In this document: positions 22,690-33,950 of the stretch, piece after piece
Layout: each line of letters begins with the position of its first letter
Position numbering within the stretch: the stretch's first letter is position 1
Source: Deroplatys truncata
Lineage: Eukaryota > Arthropoda > Insecta > Mantodea > Mantidae
DNA: 64,000 bases
Direction: 5' to 3'
Assembly: GCA_030765065.1 (NCBI GenBank)
Contig: CM060977.1
Span: 161,085,052-161,149,051 of the forward strand
The notes under the pieces: generated by a model
Told to the model about the DNA's origin: nothing
The model's database searches: none
The model's input: only the letters and a program-made list of their open reading frames with translations
Translations under genes and position numbers: made by a program

Positions 22690-23505
22690 GTATGGTAAAA
22701 AGTTTCCGGTAGCGTATGCCCCAAATGTTTAAAAAATATTAACTTTGTAATTTTTGACTGTTTCTTTAAATATTGTATATTTATGTTTGCCTTGGCTGCG
22801 TCAGTATTTATTTTTTAAGATATGAATGCCTTAGCAGGGAGTGATGCGACTGAGGAATGTAAGCTTACACAGATTATTATTTTACTTCACTCCTTTTATT
22901 AATGTTTGACACGATTTAAATAACACTTTCTGATATAGAGAGCTGTAAAATTCTTTTATTAAATACCTGCACTTTTTTAACACGTAAACTATTTTCTCAC
23001 ACAAAATACGTATTAAATTTCTCGAAGACACATCTCGCATCCGGTTAGGAACACTGTCAACAAGCAACGCGTCCAGTTATGAGCGCTATCTACAAGCAAC
23101 TGACTTAATTTCTAGCGCCTAAATTTGTAAATTTCTGAATTTTATGTCTCTCATTAGCTAATCCTAGTCCAATAAAATACCTTCATTTACCTAAACTTTT
23201 TTCTGGTTGTTGATTGGCTATTTTATAAACTGTCACAAAATTTACATTATCGTCGCCCCAATAATGACTAGTAGCATTATTAACTTTCTTACTCTTTATT
23301 GCCTCAAGGTTACCTCATTGTTAGCAACATTTAACCTATTATTCTCACAGCTCCTACATTATTAAATTACGTAAAACATTCACATAACATTATTGAACAG
23401 GTATACAATAATATAAACATATAATGGCGTAATATACCTTTTTATATATTGTTACATACACATATTGCTTTAAGGCGGGCTGTTATTATATTTTTTGACT
23501 AAAAT
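22690..23505 (-). repeat. LTR-like interspersed repeat, copy 1
   Basis: This is an inverted match of 38840-39640, recognisable by AAAGTTTCCGGT, CTTACACAGATTATTATTTTACTTCACTCC, the AATAAAA block, GTCCAGTTATGAGCGCTATC and CACATATTGCTTTAAGG (each given in part). Read in reverse it has a TATA-like TTTATAAA (its 38.8-kb partner reads TTTATAAATAG) and an AATAAA-like signal in the order expected of an LTR. No internal retrotransposon genes are adjacent, so it may be a solo LTR. Divergence between copies is high. Confidence 0.5.
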
Positions 23506-24359
23506 CATTTAAGTGTTAAAAATACTGCCTCAAATTTGATGCAACAGGATATTTAGTTTATGCGTGAAGACAGTGAAGTTATTACTCAGTAACTAAAGTG
23601 ACAATATTGATAAGTTTTCCTTAGGAGCGAGATCAATATGGTACTCTATTCAACAGCAAAGCCCTGACAGTGTGTGTTTGAAGAATCTTGCTACTCAAGC
23701 AGAGACCGTGTCGCATTCCAGATTTATTGGGAGCAAAAGTGCTACGAAAATAAAACAAGGCAGTAAATGTAAGCATAACGTGAGATTTTAGATGCTTTGG
23801 TTTTGTGGTGGAAATAATACGGAAAAATTGGTCAAGCTTATTGTTATTATCAATCATCATTATGCCCTTATTGTTTTTCTGGTATTGTTATTATGATAAT
23901 CATCACCACTGTTATGGGAAATTATCCTAGAAACAGTAAATGTTTAGGAGGTTCTCCATATAAGATTTTCTTAAACTCAAGCATACAATATTTCAACTTG
24001 TAAGTATTAGAGCTTTTATGCATAAACCATTTTAAAAACATAATTTTTTGTTTCCAAAGTTTGTGTACAAAATATCAACTCCATGCATGCAACAACTCGC
24101 CCAGAAGTATTAGAATTTTAGGGGCTTTCCCTATAAATTTGTTCTTCATTTTTTACCGAATTCGACCAAATCTGAAATGTGTACCCAAATTTTACTCAGG
24201 CTCGTGACTTGTTTCATGAGTTGTGCACACATGTTAACGGTATTTCGGAAACGGCTAATGCTGAAAAGAAATCTTTCGACTGAGGTTCATTGTATATTTA
24301 AACGACCTCTAGTTATTTCCTGCATCATATTTTCGGGTATGGAGCGGCTGTGTAGCTCA
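23506..24359. other. no recognisable gene
   Basis: AT-rich; short open frames only (75 codons at 23633-23860 and 63 codons at 24177-24368, with no motif). Part of 24170-24340 resembles degenerate family A blocks. Confidence 0.35.
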
Positions 24360-25970
24360 TATGAATAAAAAGCAAGTACTTACTCAAAGTTTATACTCAC
24401 TTTCTGTGATTATATAGTCAGCTCAATGAGAACATACTCGTTTTCATAAGAATAAAAGCCTACTACCTCACACGAGTATATACTCATCCCCACAGCCATC
24501 TTGTTCACTTGAACGTAAGTATATACTCATGTCACCTACACTCTTTGACCATATACTAGCTTCGTTGAGTGTGTGGTGTTATGTTGGCATTCTGAATTGG
24601 AGTAGATTTTGTTGTATTTGGTTCTGTCCCATCTAAACTGCTCAGGAATTATCCTGTGATTTATTGCAGTTTCAGCATAAATGTTTGAGAAATATTTTCA
24701 AGAAATGAAAAATTAATTGAAGCAATGCACACAAAAGCATAGCTGTAAATGAAATTAGCAAAGCAACAAATAAAGTTAAATAGGCGAAATTCTATTATCA
24801 ATAAATCAGACAAAAAGAAAATATTTACGGATTCTTAAGTCATAATTATAAGGTGCCAGATGCAAATTCAAATCAGCCTTTTTCTAGAATCCGGGATGTT
24901 TACACTGTTTTTCTACGAAAAAGTTTTCTTATAAGTAACCTAAATTCTTAAGTAACTGAATTTTGGTGTTAGGATTTTACATAGTACGCTTAATTAATAA
25001 ATCTGACTTTCAACAATACTTCTAGGCTATGTTTTCATGCAGCAATACAGGATTTTTAAGCTCCTTGAATGTTCACGGATTCTAAAGTCATAATTATAAG
25101 GTGCCAAATGCAAATTCAAATCAGTCTGTTTCTAGAATCCTGGGATATTTACACTATTTTTCTATGAAACAGTTCTGTTATAGGTAACCTAAGCAACTGA
25201 ATTTTGAGGTTAGGATTTTACATAGTAAACTTAATTAATAAATCTAACTTTCATTAATACATCTAGGTTATGTTCTCGTGCAGCAATACAGGATTTTGAA
25301 CCTCCTTGAATGTTCATGGCAAAGTTTAAAATCCAATAAATAAAATGGCTATAAGCATAATTAAAGGAATAATTGTGCATTGGAAAGTCATAACGCATGA
25401 GCTGTTGGATGAACTCATCCGACTGTTTTTAAAAACCCAGGATATTTACACTATTTAGGTATACTATGAAACAGTTTTCTTATAAACTTATGAGTCGGTT
25501 TCTGGATTTTGAAATTAACACTTTACATAGAAAGGTTAATTAACAAAGTTGACTTTCAATGTTATTTCTAGGTTATGTTTTTCTGAAACAATGCAGGATT
25601 TTGAAATTACTTTAATACATATGGCTATGTTTGTAAGTTTCCCATGAGTACTATAGAGTTCATAAACTGTGCCATTCTCTTCATATTTAGTTTTAAGTAA
25701 AAAAAATCAATATACACTCAGAAGTGAGCATGCATCTAACTATGCTCAGCATGAGAGGAGAATGAACCCATAACACTGAGAATGTACTAGCTTTTGTTCA
25801 TACCAAATAAGAGTACATACTCTTGTAAGATGAATGCCAGAGTATCTTCTACTCTGCTTCTATTATTTGAGCATGTTCTCAAAATGAAGTAGATACTCGG
25901 ATGGTTTTATTCTTACCAAACATAGTATTTACTTGAAAAGGTGAAGCATGTACTATATACTCATTTTTAC
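24360..25970. repeat. element-like block with inverted flanks and ~247-bp tandem core
   Basis: Two flanks (24360-24560 and about 25730-25970) are rich in AGTATATACTC-type palindromic motifs. They are partly inverted repeats of each other: GAGAACATACTCG and AAGAATAAAA on the left, against reversed TTGAGCATGTTCTC and TTTTATTCTTACC on the right. Between them a ~247-bp unit is repeated: TCATAATTATAAGGTGCC begins at 24841 and 25088, with a third diverged copy from about 25388. No protein is visible. The right edge meets a family A end at 25969. It may be a non-autonomous fold-back element. Confidence 0.5.
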
Positions 25971-26145
25971 TTTCTCTACTACGTATAGTAAGTAGGGGAA
26001 GCATTCTTTCCACCCAAAAATTCGATACCGAAATTTCACCGGAAATATATGTTTTGAGACCCCTTGAATCCAAAAAAAAAAGGATTTTTGGAAACATGTC
26101 CGTGTGTGTGTGTCTCGTGTGTGTCTGTGAACAGCATAACTCAGA
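25969..26145 (-). repeat. family A 3' end, reversed
   Basis: Reverse end starting ACTTTCTCTACTACGTATAG and running through the CA microsatellite to CAGAAACGAAC. It is then joined to a forward copy at 26149, so the two are head to head after a truncation. Confidence 0.75.
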
Positions 26146-26148
26146 AAC

Positions 26149-27284
26149 GAACTATTTTTACAAACGCTTATTCTCCATATGCTTCATGTTAATCGAGATG
26201 TTAATCTTATTGCTAATTTTCTTGTAGATGCAAGGGGAATTGGTAGCCTTTAAGCGATAGTCAAATATTTTAAGAGCTGGTTGCTATGTGGTGCATTCCA
26301 TTCTCTTTGTATATCCAGGACATAAAAAATGAATAACGAATTCCCATTTCAAATAAAGTTAAGTATTGGAAAATTTAAGGGAATAACATGCAATATCTCG
26401 AAAAGGGTCCACTCAACAAAAAAAATGTATATGACATAAATTTTGTATTTTAACGCGATCTACATTTTTTGTGGCGGCGCCGTGGCCGAGTGGTTAGACC
26501 GCTCGCCTCTCACCGAGGCGGCCCGGGTTCAATCCCAGGGACCTGCATGTGGGATTTGTGGTGGACGAAGCGGCGTCTGGGCGGGTTTTCTCCGGGTTCT
26601 CCGGTTTCCCCCGCTCCATCATCACCTTTCCTTTCATCCATTTCACCAACATTTCGTTTCATCTACTTCCTTCATCCCATACCAGGCATCGGGCTGATCA
26701 CCCATCCTGGATGCTCTGTCTGATCCATGAGTGTCTGCTCCTCGACGGGCCTCTGACCCCAGGCACTCGCTTGTAAGTCCTGGGGTGTAAGTCCTACATA
26801 AGAGGAGGGTAAACAGATAATGAATGAATACATTTTTGTGTAGTAAGATGTGTCTATCTCTTATGGTTTACCAGTTATGCAAAAGTCGTTCACAATGAAG
26901 AATACTTTTGGAGACATTCCCAGAAAATTCAAAATATACATTTCATTTGTCATGAAAATATCTTAAACATATGATATGTTAATCAAAATCTTTAGAGCCA
27001 TTTTTGGGAAAATTAAAATGTTCGAAAAATGTTCCATTTAAAGGGTAATCTGGGGTGGGGGGATTTTCTTGAAAACCTTCGTGTCGTATCTCTGGAAGAT
27101 ACTGAATTTGGTGTTTATCCGACTGTTCGTTTCTGAGTTATGCTGCTCACTGACACACACACGGACATGTTTCCAAAAATGCTTTTTTGGGATTCAAGGG
27201 GCCTCAAAACATTTATTTCCTGTGAAATCTCGTAATCGATGTTTTGGGTGGAATACAATACTTCCCCTACTTACTATACTTTGC
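26149..27284 (+). repeat. family A repeat carrying a SINE, both ends truncated
   Basis: Forward copy from ATTTTTACAAACGCTTATTC to TACTTACTATAC. The SINE at 26474-26828 interrupts the GATCTACATTTTTTGTG block. Sequence after 27284 is not repeat, so the terminal AGAGAAAG is lost. Confidence 0.82.
26474..26828 (+). mobile_element. tRNA-derived SINE (SINE-1) with target duplication
   Basis: The 355-bp insert has a pol III A box TGGCCGAGTGG (26483-26493) and B box GGTTCAATCC (26526-26535), so its head derives from a tRNA. The body is GC-rich and C-rich, and the tail is TAATGAATGAA. It is flanked by TACATTTTTTGTG (26461-26473) and TACATTTTTGTG (26829-26840), one T different. These are duplicated target bases of family A, so the insertion is precise and LINE-mediated in type. 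Which LINE supplied the machinery is unknown. Confidence 0.85.
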
Positions 27285-27707
27285 TCTTCATGCATGACAT
27301 CAAATCGTTTGTTTAGTCAATATACACTATTCAGTGATCCAGTTGGCATGCCCCTCACTTCAATAAACCTCTACAAATGACCACGGCGTAAAGGTATTAC
27401 TGACTTTGTGAGTTTCAGCTGTTCCTGTTTCAACCCCCGTCCAAATGCTCCTGCTCTTCTCAATAAATACATATTTTATCTGCTAATATCTCAGAGAAAA
27501 AATTCTATAGGAAAAATTCCATTACGAAGGTTGTCCATTTTTTGGTTCTAAATTATACTGAGCCCCACCGCTCGGCCCAGAAATACACACTTGGCAACCG
27601 CAGTGAAAATGATCCCTATATCTCCTCGCTTATCACTCTACAGGCCCGTCAAGTTGCGTCAAACTGCCTTGCTGAGACTTTTATTCGGTGTTTTCCCCTC
27701 GGGAACC
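27285..27707. other. no recognisable gene
   Basis: Unassigned sequence between a truncated family A copy and a SINE. Short open frames show no motif. Confidence 0.3.
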
Positions 27708-28057
27708 GAGCGGGATGGCTCAGGCGGTAACGTCTGTGGTCCGAATTCTGGAGGTCGTGGGTTCGACTTCCACAGCCGCCCGGGTACCTTGGCGATTGCT
27801 GGGAAGGTTGATTACATTCCCCGAATTTCCTTTCCTTCCATTTCATCTACATTGCCCTGGCACTTCACCTTTCATCTCCTTGGTCTATTTCTGGCTCGAA
27901 GGTTTCGGTGGGAGCCTCGGCATTGCATGGCAGGGGAAAGGATGCTCTCTGTAACCCTTCTTCCGAGTCCCAGGACCCCTAAGGGATGCGTAAGCCCGCA
28001 GGGGAAGGCAAGCTGGTTGCACCAACTTCATCCGGGGAGTTCAATATGTAAAATGTA
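27708..28057 (+). mobile_element. tRNA-derived SINE (SINE-2)
   Basis: The head is CGAGCGGGATGGCTCAGGCG with A-box-like GGATGGCTCAGG and B box GTGGGTTCGACTTCC. The body has GGCGATTGCTGGGAAGG, TCGAAGGTTTCGGTGGGAGC and GGGGAAAGGATGCTCTC, followed by AAGCCCGCAGGGGAAGGC. The same family occurs degenerately at 16975-17530 and in part at 37797-37935. It is non-coding. Confidence 0.75.
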
Positions 28058-28146
28058 GGGACCCTGCCCTCTGCTCTGTCGTGCCTCGTCCAGTCGCCTG
28101 GTCCTAGTCCTAGTCCTTTCCCCTCGGTCTTCGATATGAATATAGG

Positions 28147-29369
28147 TACACTATGTGATCAAACGAATCCGGACACCTGGCTGAAAAAGACGTACAAGTT
28201 TGTGGCGCCCTCCATCGGTAATGCTGGAAGTCAATATGGTGTTGCCCACCCTTAGCCTTGATGACAACGTTCACTCTCGCAGTCATAGTTTCAATCAGGT
28301 GCTGGAAGGTTTCTCGGGGAAAGCGGAATGAGGAGAGGTATCGATGTAGGTCGTTGAGGCCTGGCACAAAGTCGGCGTTCCAAAACATCCCAAAGGTGTT
28401 CTATAGTATTCAAGTCAGGACTCTATGCAGGCCAGTCCATTACAAGGATGTTATTGTTGTGTAACCACTCCACCACAGCCCGTGCAGTATGAACAGGTGC
28501 TCGATCGTGTTGAAATATGCAATCGCCATCCCCGAATTGCTCTTCAACAGTGGGAAGCAAGAAGGTGCTTAAAATATCAATGTAGGTCTGCGCTGTGATC
28601 GTGCCACGCAAAACAACAAGGGTTGCAAGCCCCCTCCAGGAAAAAATACGACCAGAACATAACACCACCACCTCCGAATTTCACTGTTGGCACTACACAC
28701 GCTGGCACGTGACGTTCACCGGGCTTTCGCCATACACACACCCTGCCATCGGATCGCCATTGTGTACCGTGATTCGTCACTCCACACAACGTTTTGCCAC
28801 TGTTCAATCGTGTGATGTTGACGCTCTTTACATCAAGCGAGGCGTCTTTTGGCATTTTCTTGCATGATTTTTGGCTTATGAGCAGCCGCTCGACCATGGA
28901 ATCCAAGGTTTCTCACCCCACGCCTGTCATAGTACTTGGAGTGGATCCTGATGCTGTTCGGAATTCCTGTGTGATGGTCTGGATAGATGTCTGCCTATTA
29001 CTCTTTACGAACCTCTTCAAATTTCGGCGGTCTCTGTCAGTCAACAGACGAGGTCGGCCTGTACGCATTTGTGCTGTACATGTCCGTTCAAGTTTCCACT
29101 TCACTATTACATCAGAAACAGTGGACGTGGGAATGTTTTGGAGTGTGGAAATCTCATGTACAGACTTCTGGCAGAAGTGACATCCAATCACCTGACCACG
29201 TTCGAAGTCCGTGAGTTCCACGGAGCGTCCCATTCTGCTGCTTGACGATGTCTAATGACTACTGAGGTCGCGGATAGTGAGTGTCAGGCAGTAGGTGGCA
29301 GCACAATGCACCTAAGATGAAAAACGTATGTTAATGGGAGTGTCCGGATACTTTTGATCACATAGTGTA
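28147..29369 (-). mobile_element. Tc1-like transposon, both ends present
   Basis: Terminal inverted repeats TACACTATGTGATCAAA...TCCGGACACC (28147) and GTGTCCGGATACTTTTGATC...ATAGTGTA (to 29369) bound about 1.22 kb. The ends include the TA target. The interior is a decayed transposase on the minus strand. The copy at 36374-37559 is the same family in the other orientation and 2212-3060 is a truncated one. Confidence 0.92.
28200..29233 (-). pseudogene. Tc1 transposase, frameshifted
   Basis: Starts MGRSVELTDFERGQVIG at 29233, with a paired-type helix-turn-helix (KSVHEISTLQNIPTSTVSDV) and GRPRLLTDRDRR. Later parts lie in shifted frames: LLISQKSCKKMPKDASL, then [35 protein letters not shown] and [11 protein letters not shown]. 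The [10 protein letters not shown] block is disrupted, with a stop soon after MDWPA. Normally ~340 aa. The enzyme is dead, though the termini could still be mobilised by another copy. Confidence 0.87.
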
Positions 29370-29380
29370 TCTCTGAGTGT

Positions 29381-30110
29381 CTGCTTGTTTGCGTAGCAAT
29401 TTCATTCATCCATTTATCCTTCGGTGTGTTCTTTCGATTAAAAGACTTTTAGCATATAAAAGAAAAAGAAAGGGAGAAAAAGAAGTAAAATAAAAGCAAT
29501 TGATTTTTCGTTAATGCAAATCAGAACATGTTGCATATAACAACCTATTCAAGTTAAGATAAAGCATTTGACCTTCTATGCGAATAAAGAGTTGTGTTAA
29601 TGTAGAGGACTAGATAGCGCTATTGTGAGTAAAACACTGAACGACTTTCATTAAAGAAAGGGTTAGCATTAAGTCTATTGTATCAAGCATTTGTTTTACT
29701 CCCGCACAAAATACTGTCACAACAACGTCTAAATAACGATAAAAGCCGTCTGTCTTGAACACATCGGGCGTTAAATGTCGAAAAATATTATGGAAGTGCA
29801 TATTAAGCAAACAAAGTAGGCAAGAACCAGGTATTATGCTGCATGACCCCTCAAAGTCATCTGTTCAAGTTGTGACATATTCTACCTGCCACCAACGTGC
29901 TTTTTCTCAGACTATTACAAACATTTTGTTGCAGCTATGCTTTTACCGGAGTAAAACACAACACTGCTACAATGTATTTATGTACTCGCGCAAAAAAGGT
30001 GAATCGCTCAATTTAAGACTTGCATAAATGCCACTCGTAGGAAATTTCATAGAATATTTCGGAATAGTGATCGCATCGCCACGAAATAGTTATTTGAAAA
30101 TAACTATACA
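29381..30110. other. no recognisable gene
   Basis: Unassigned, AT-rich; short open frames of up to 90 codons have no motif. Confidence 0.35.
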
Positions 30111-30112
30111 TA

Positions 30113-30908
30113 CGAGGTGTGAATGACGTCATAAATACTACACAACAGTTTGTTTTGTCTAATCTGCACTATCACCCTCGAAGTAGTCTCCTTAGGAGTT
30201 CATACACTTGTCCCAACGCTTCTACCACTGCTGGAAGCACCTCTGGAAGTCCTCTTCTTTCAACATGTTCAGAGCCTTCTGCGATTCGCGATGGATGACA
30301 TCAATGTCCTCAAAACGGTGTCCTCGGAGCCGCATTTTAAGTCGCGGGAAACGAGAGTCTGCTGGTGCCAAATCTGGAGAATAGGCGGGATGGGGAACAG
30401 TATTCATCCTATTTTATCCAAAAATTGGCGAACAGAAAATACCTTTGGGCGCGGGCGCATTTTCATGATGTAGGAACCAGTCACCACTCCTACATTTCTC
30501 CGGCCGTTTGCGTCGCGCCTTCTCCCTTAATCTTTGCAGCACTTGTTTGTAGAACACTTGATTTACTGTTTTATCCTGTTGAGTTTTGCCCATAACTTCC
30601 TCCCCGTAAGCTGTTCCTAACATTTCATAGACTTCTGTTGCAGTTTTACCGAGTTTAAAGCAAAATTTTATGTTTGTTCTTTGTTCTTCGTAATCTGACA
30701 TTTTTGCTACGCGGAAAAATCGCAGCACAGGCAAAACACGTGTTCACTTCACAGCGTCTAACTTGTCACTGCATGGTCACAGGAATTTACGTGACCTCTC
30801 ATTTTTATCGGGAAGGAACGCTGCATGTACAATTTGGGTAAGAATTAAAGAAATCTCAGCGTCAGCATTGTTGTGAAGCCATTCCGGAAACTTTTTGATC
30901 ACACCTCG
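30113..30908 (-). mobile_element. internally deleted mariner-like element
   Basis: Bounded by CGAGGTGTGA (30113) and TCACACCTCG (to 30908), exact inverted termini, each next to TA. Its 796 bp is short of a ~1.3-kb mariner. The minus strand encodes fragments: MSDYEEQRTNIKFCFKLGK and TATEVYEMLGTAYGEE, then a jump to FYKQVLQRLREKARRKRPEK, WFLHHENAPAP (Asp to Glu in the catalytic HDN), and PHPAYSPDLAPADSRF. The deletion removes the middle of the transposase. Confidence 0.88.
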
Positions 30909-31152
30909 TATGAATGCGTTTGAAGTATTTTCTGCAGTAAAGGTTTGTCTAACTTTTATGCAACGGTTTTATGCAATACTCTTTTTGAGTTACGCTATAT
31001 ATACCAGGTGGTTCATACAAGTCGTCCTTGGTTGAAGTTTCCCGGATGCAAAACATTTGCCTAAGCAGAACTCCAAAAGGGACTCCATACTGACAGAGAG
31101 GAGAGCGCTAAATGAGAGACCAATGCTTGAAAACGAACACTTTAACTGCTAT
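30909..31152. other. no recognisable gene
   Basis: Unassigned spacer between mariner and SINE-like sequences. Confidence 0.25.
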
Positions 31153-31302
31153 TACTGGCCCCAGAGCTCATTCGGTAGAGAAAACTGCCTGCTATATGAG
31201 GTGTTCTGATTTCGATTCCCGGGTTGGCTCCAGAAAGTTGTCTTTAAACAAAAATATTTCATGGTATGCCCAGAGTCTGGTGTTTGAATGTGAGAATGGC
31301 TA

Positions 31303-31350
<48 letters not shown>

Positions 31351-31620
31351 GGGTGGGGAATTAAACTCAGTTTTATTTATGGACACTCTTTAACTGCTGT
31401 GGTCCTTAGCGTCCCATTCTACATTGGAACGGTAATTTTGCTCAGTGGCCTCTTTATCAGACTTGAGGTTCTGTTACGTACCGTAAATCTACGACACGGG
31501 ACCACCGGCTTTATTTACCTTCCGAAGGAAGCCATGCTAAGCTCTTTGCCGGGTTTGAACCCGCGACCTCGGGAACCACAGGCTAAGAGGCTAGCATGGT
31601 AGCCACTACATCACGGAGAA
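31153..31620. repeat. SINE-like sequences with tRNA-type boxes and TG microsatellite
   Basis: Near 31160-31235 a tRNA-like head is visible (GAGCTCATTCGGTAGAG and TTCGATTCCCGGG). A (TG)n run occupies 31305-31346. Near 31545-31610 a reversed tRNA-like head appears (GGGTTTGAACCCGCGACC; AAGAGGCTAGCATGGTAGCC). The stretch at 31375-31415 matches 22010-22060 reversed. At least two SINE-type pieces are combined; borders are not resolved. Confidence 0.55.
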
Positions 31621-32270
31621 CGACTGTATGGGGGGATGTTATGGGTTATTTAATAAGCCATTTGCTCATTAACAAGAATTCAGGATTGTCGCTCGACGCA
31701 AACCTGAGAAAACGTCTTAAAGTCATTTAATTCCATGACGGTTAATTTACAATCAGTTATTTTCTATTAGTGCATTATTCACAATAAGCATGTCCAAAAA
31801 CATCTCCGCCTTGTTGAACGAATTGATGTAAGGGCCTCTCAGGCCCACGTTCTACCTGAATGGTCCATCATTTTTTTATATTATTTCTGTACGAAAAAAG
31901 AAAGAAAGAAAGATAAACGTGCGCAGAAGACAGATGCCGCATCTGAAAATGTACAGGACACAGCCTTTGAGCCTCACTTGCATTTTAGTGTCTCCAGATC
32001 GTAACCCTCTATATGTTCGTTATTGGTGAACGTTACCTTTTTGTCTGAATGACCTGGCTCGAACTGCATGCAGACGACCACGCGGCGCTTGTCAGTACAA
32101 AACTACTGCGTTAACACCTGCAGACAGCAGCACTACCTCAGTGGCCTTTTGCTTTGTACCTGCACTGTCACTTTGAACAGCAATAATGCGGCAACTTCTT
32201 TTGCATCTATGTAAGCGGGAAACATAATACTGCAAAGGACGGCTTGTTTGGACCACCTGGTATATCATAT
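31621..32270. other. no recognisable gene
   Basis: Unassigned. Contains a short AAAG-rich run near 31895. The end leads into the fold-back at 32274. Confidence 0.3.
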
Positions 32271-32273
32271 ATA

Positions 32274-33210
32274 CAGGATGGACATTTAAGTTGAGACTAT
32301 ACCATATCTCAAAACTAAAAATTAAGTTAACTAAGGGTCTTCTGAATATATATAAAAAACACAATTTTTGTATAACTTATACCCAACAGGCAGTTTTAGA
32401 AAAACTTCCCCCCCTCTCTCTCTCTCTCTCTTATATATATATATATATACATACATACATATCGTATACATACACAGGATGGTCCATTTAAGTTGAGACT
32501 GTACAATGTCTACAAAACTAAGAGTTGTAGGAAGAAATGTTTTGAATAAAAGTTACTTGATATTATAGGGGAAAGTAAATACCATAGTCGTATTTATTTT
32601 GGAGCACATTGTGATGCTAATTTTAGGGTCAATTTAATTTTATTAAATAGGAACTACATTTTATATGTTGTTTGCTCATTAGAAAATGGTTTATAAAAAA
32701 CTGTTTATTTTGTAATGACGAATAAGGAAACAAAATAAAAAATGTTGGTTCCATTACGGAACGTAACCTGACGTTCAAATGAACATCCATGGTTTCATTG
32801 CACTCTTCGTACACAGCTATTCAAAATTTTCGTTGCTATTTACGTTGGTGTAACAACAATTGCGAGGTGCTTTATGCAGGTGTTGTTTGGTTTTTTATGA
32901 GGAGTGAGAAAACAACCTAAAAAGGTAGGTTCCCATTTTAAAAAATTAAATTGGACCTAAAATGACCATCACAACGTCCTCCAAACAAAACACGACTAAT
33001 GGCATTTACTTTCCCCCACAATATTAAGTAACTTTTATTCAAAACATTTCTTTCTACAACGCTTAGTTTTGGAGATATTGTACAGTCTCAACTTAAATGG
33101 TCCACCCTGTATATATATGTGTGTGTGGAGGGAGAGAGGGGGGAAGTTTTTCTAAAACTGACTTTTGGGTATAAGTTATAGAAACTTGTGTTTTTTATTT
33201 ATTCAGAAGA
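32274..33210. repeat. fold-back structure: element nested in its own kind
   Basis: The inner unit 32474-33110 starts ACAGGATGGTCCATTTAAG and ends with the inverse CTTAAATGGTCCACCCTGT. Most of its length folds on itself with mismatches (left GGAAGAAATGTTTTGAATAAAAGT; right, reversed, the same phrase). Outside it, the 32340-32430 stretch (CTTCTGAATATATATAAAA; TTTTAGAAAAACTTCCCCCC) recurs inverted at 33125-33210. A further left terminus, ACAGGATGGACATTTAAG, lies at 32274. It is a non-coding fold-back/MITE inserted in a relative or in a palindromic site. Confidence 0.7.
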
Positions 33211-33308
33211 TCTCAAAACATGTATTTCCGGTAAAATCTTGGGATCGAATTTTTGGGTGGAATACAATACTTGTCTTATCTACTATGGGAAGGTGGAAGG
33301 TAAAGTAA
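33196..33308 (+). repeat. family A 3' fragment
   Basis: TCTCAAAACATGTATTTCCG, TCGAATTTTTGGGTGGAATA and a decayed end (GGAAGGTAAAGTAAAA). It overlaps the right arm of the fold-back. Confidence 0.6.
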
Positions 33309-33950
33309 AATTGTGTACAATTCTTCCCTATCAGTAGTTCTTTAGCACGTTTTCGAATTTTCGTTTTGGTTGCTGTGCGTAAAAAAATCAAACAAGTAAC
33401 TAAATAAAAAGAAAATAAACGGTTAAAGATGCGAGGAGTTTAGTTTTTGCCTGAAATGCTACTTCTCAGCTTTTAATATCATCAAGATATCTGCTTTACA
33501 TATTTTTCACATTCCGCGCAGAAACAAGACATTGCACTTTAAAATCGTATCTGAAAGTTAGATTCGCGTTTGTCGTGCGCAGTAGTTCCAGATGGTGCCG
33601 CGATTGCTCAAGAGGGTACGTGACCCACATAGTTGGCGGTGTCACGGTCACTCAGGTATCTCTAACCCTTGCGCCACAGTGAGTCATGCCTGGACCATCT
33701 GTGTGAGAGACAACAGACGCCTTTCGGTCTATGGCAGCGGATTAATGGCTTTAATAACACGCTGTTAAAGTAAAAAGCCTGTCGCGTTGTCGCTGTGATA
33801 ACTGGAGAGATCGTCTGGCATTATTCCAGCATTCTTGATGAATCACAGTTTTGGGGAAACTTTTCAAACTCGCTTTGTTCGTGATCGATAAATATGTGAT
33901 TTCCTTAGAAGTTAATCCACTCTTACAGAACTTGACTTGTTATGTGATGA
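33309..33950. other. no recognisable gene
   Basis: Unassigned. A tRNA-box-like phrase (GCGATTGCTCAAGAGGGTA) near 33600 may be SINE debris; nothing firm. Confidence 0.3.

Noticed and set aside
26474-26546. A functional tRNA gene
   Set aside because: The A and B boxes are present, but the sequence continues into a SINE body with a tail and is flanked by target duplications. It is a retroposed tRNA-derived SINE.
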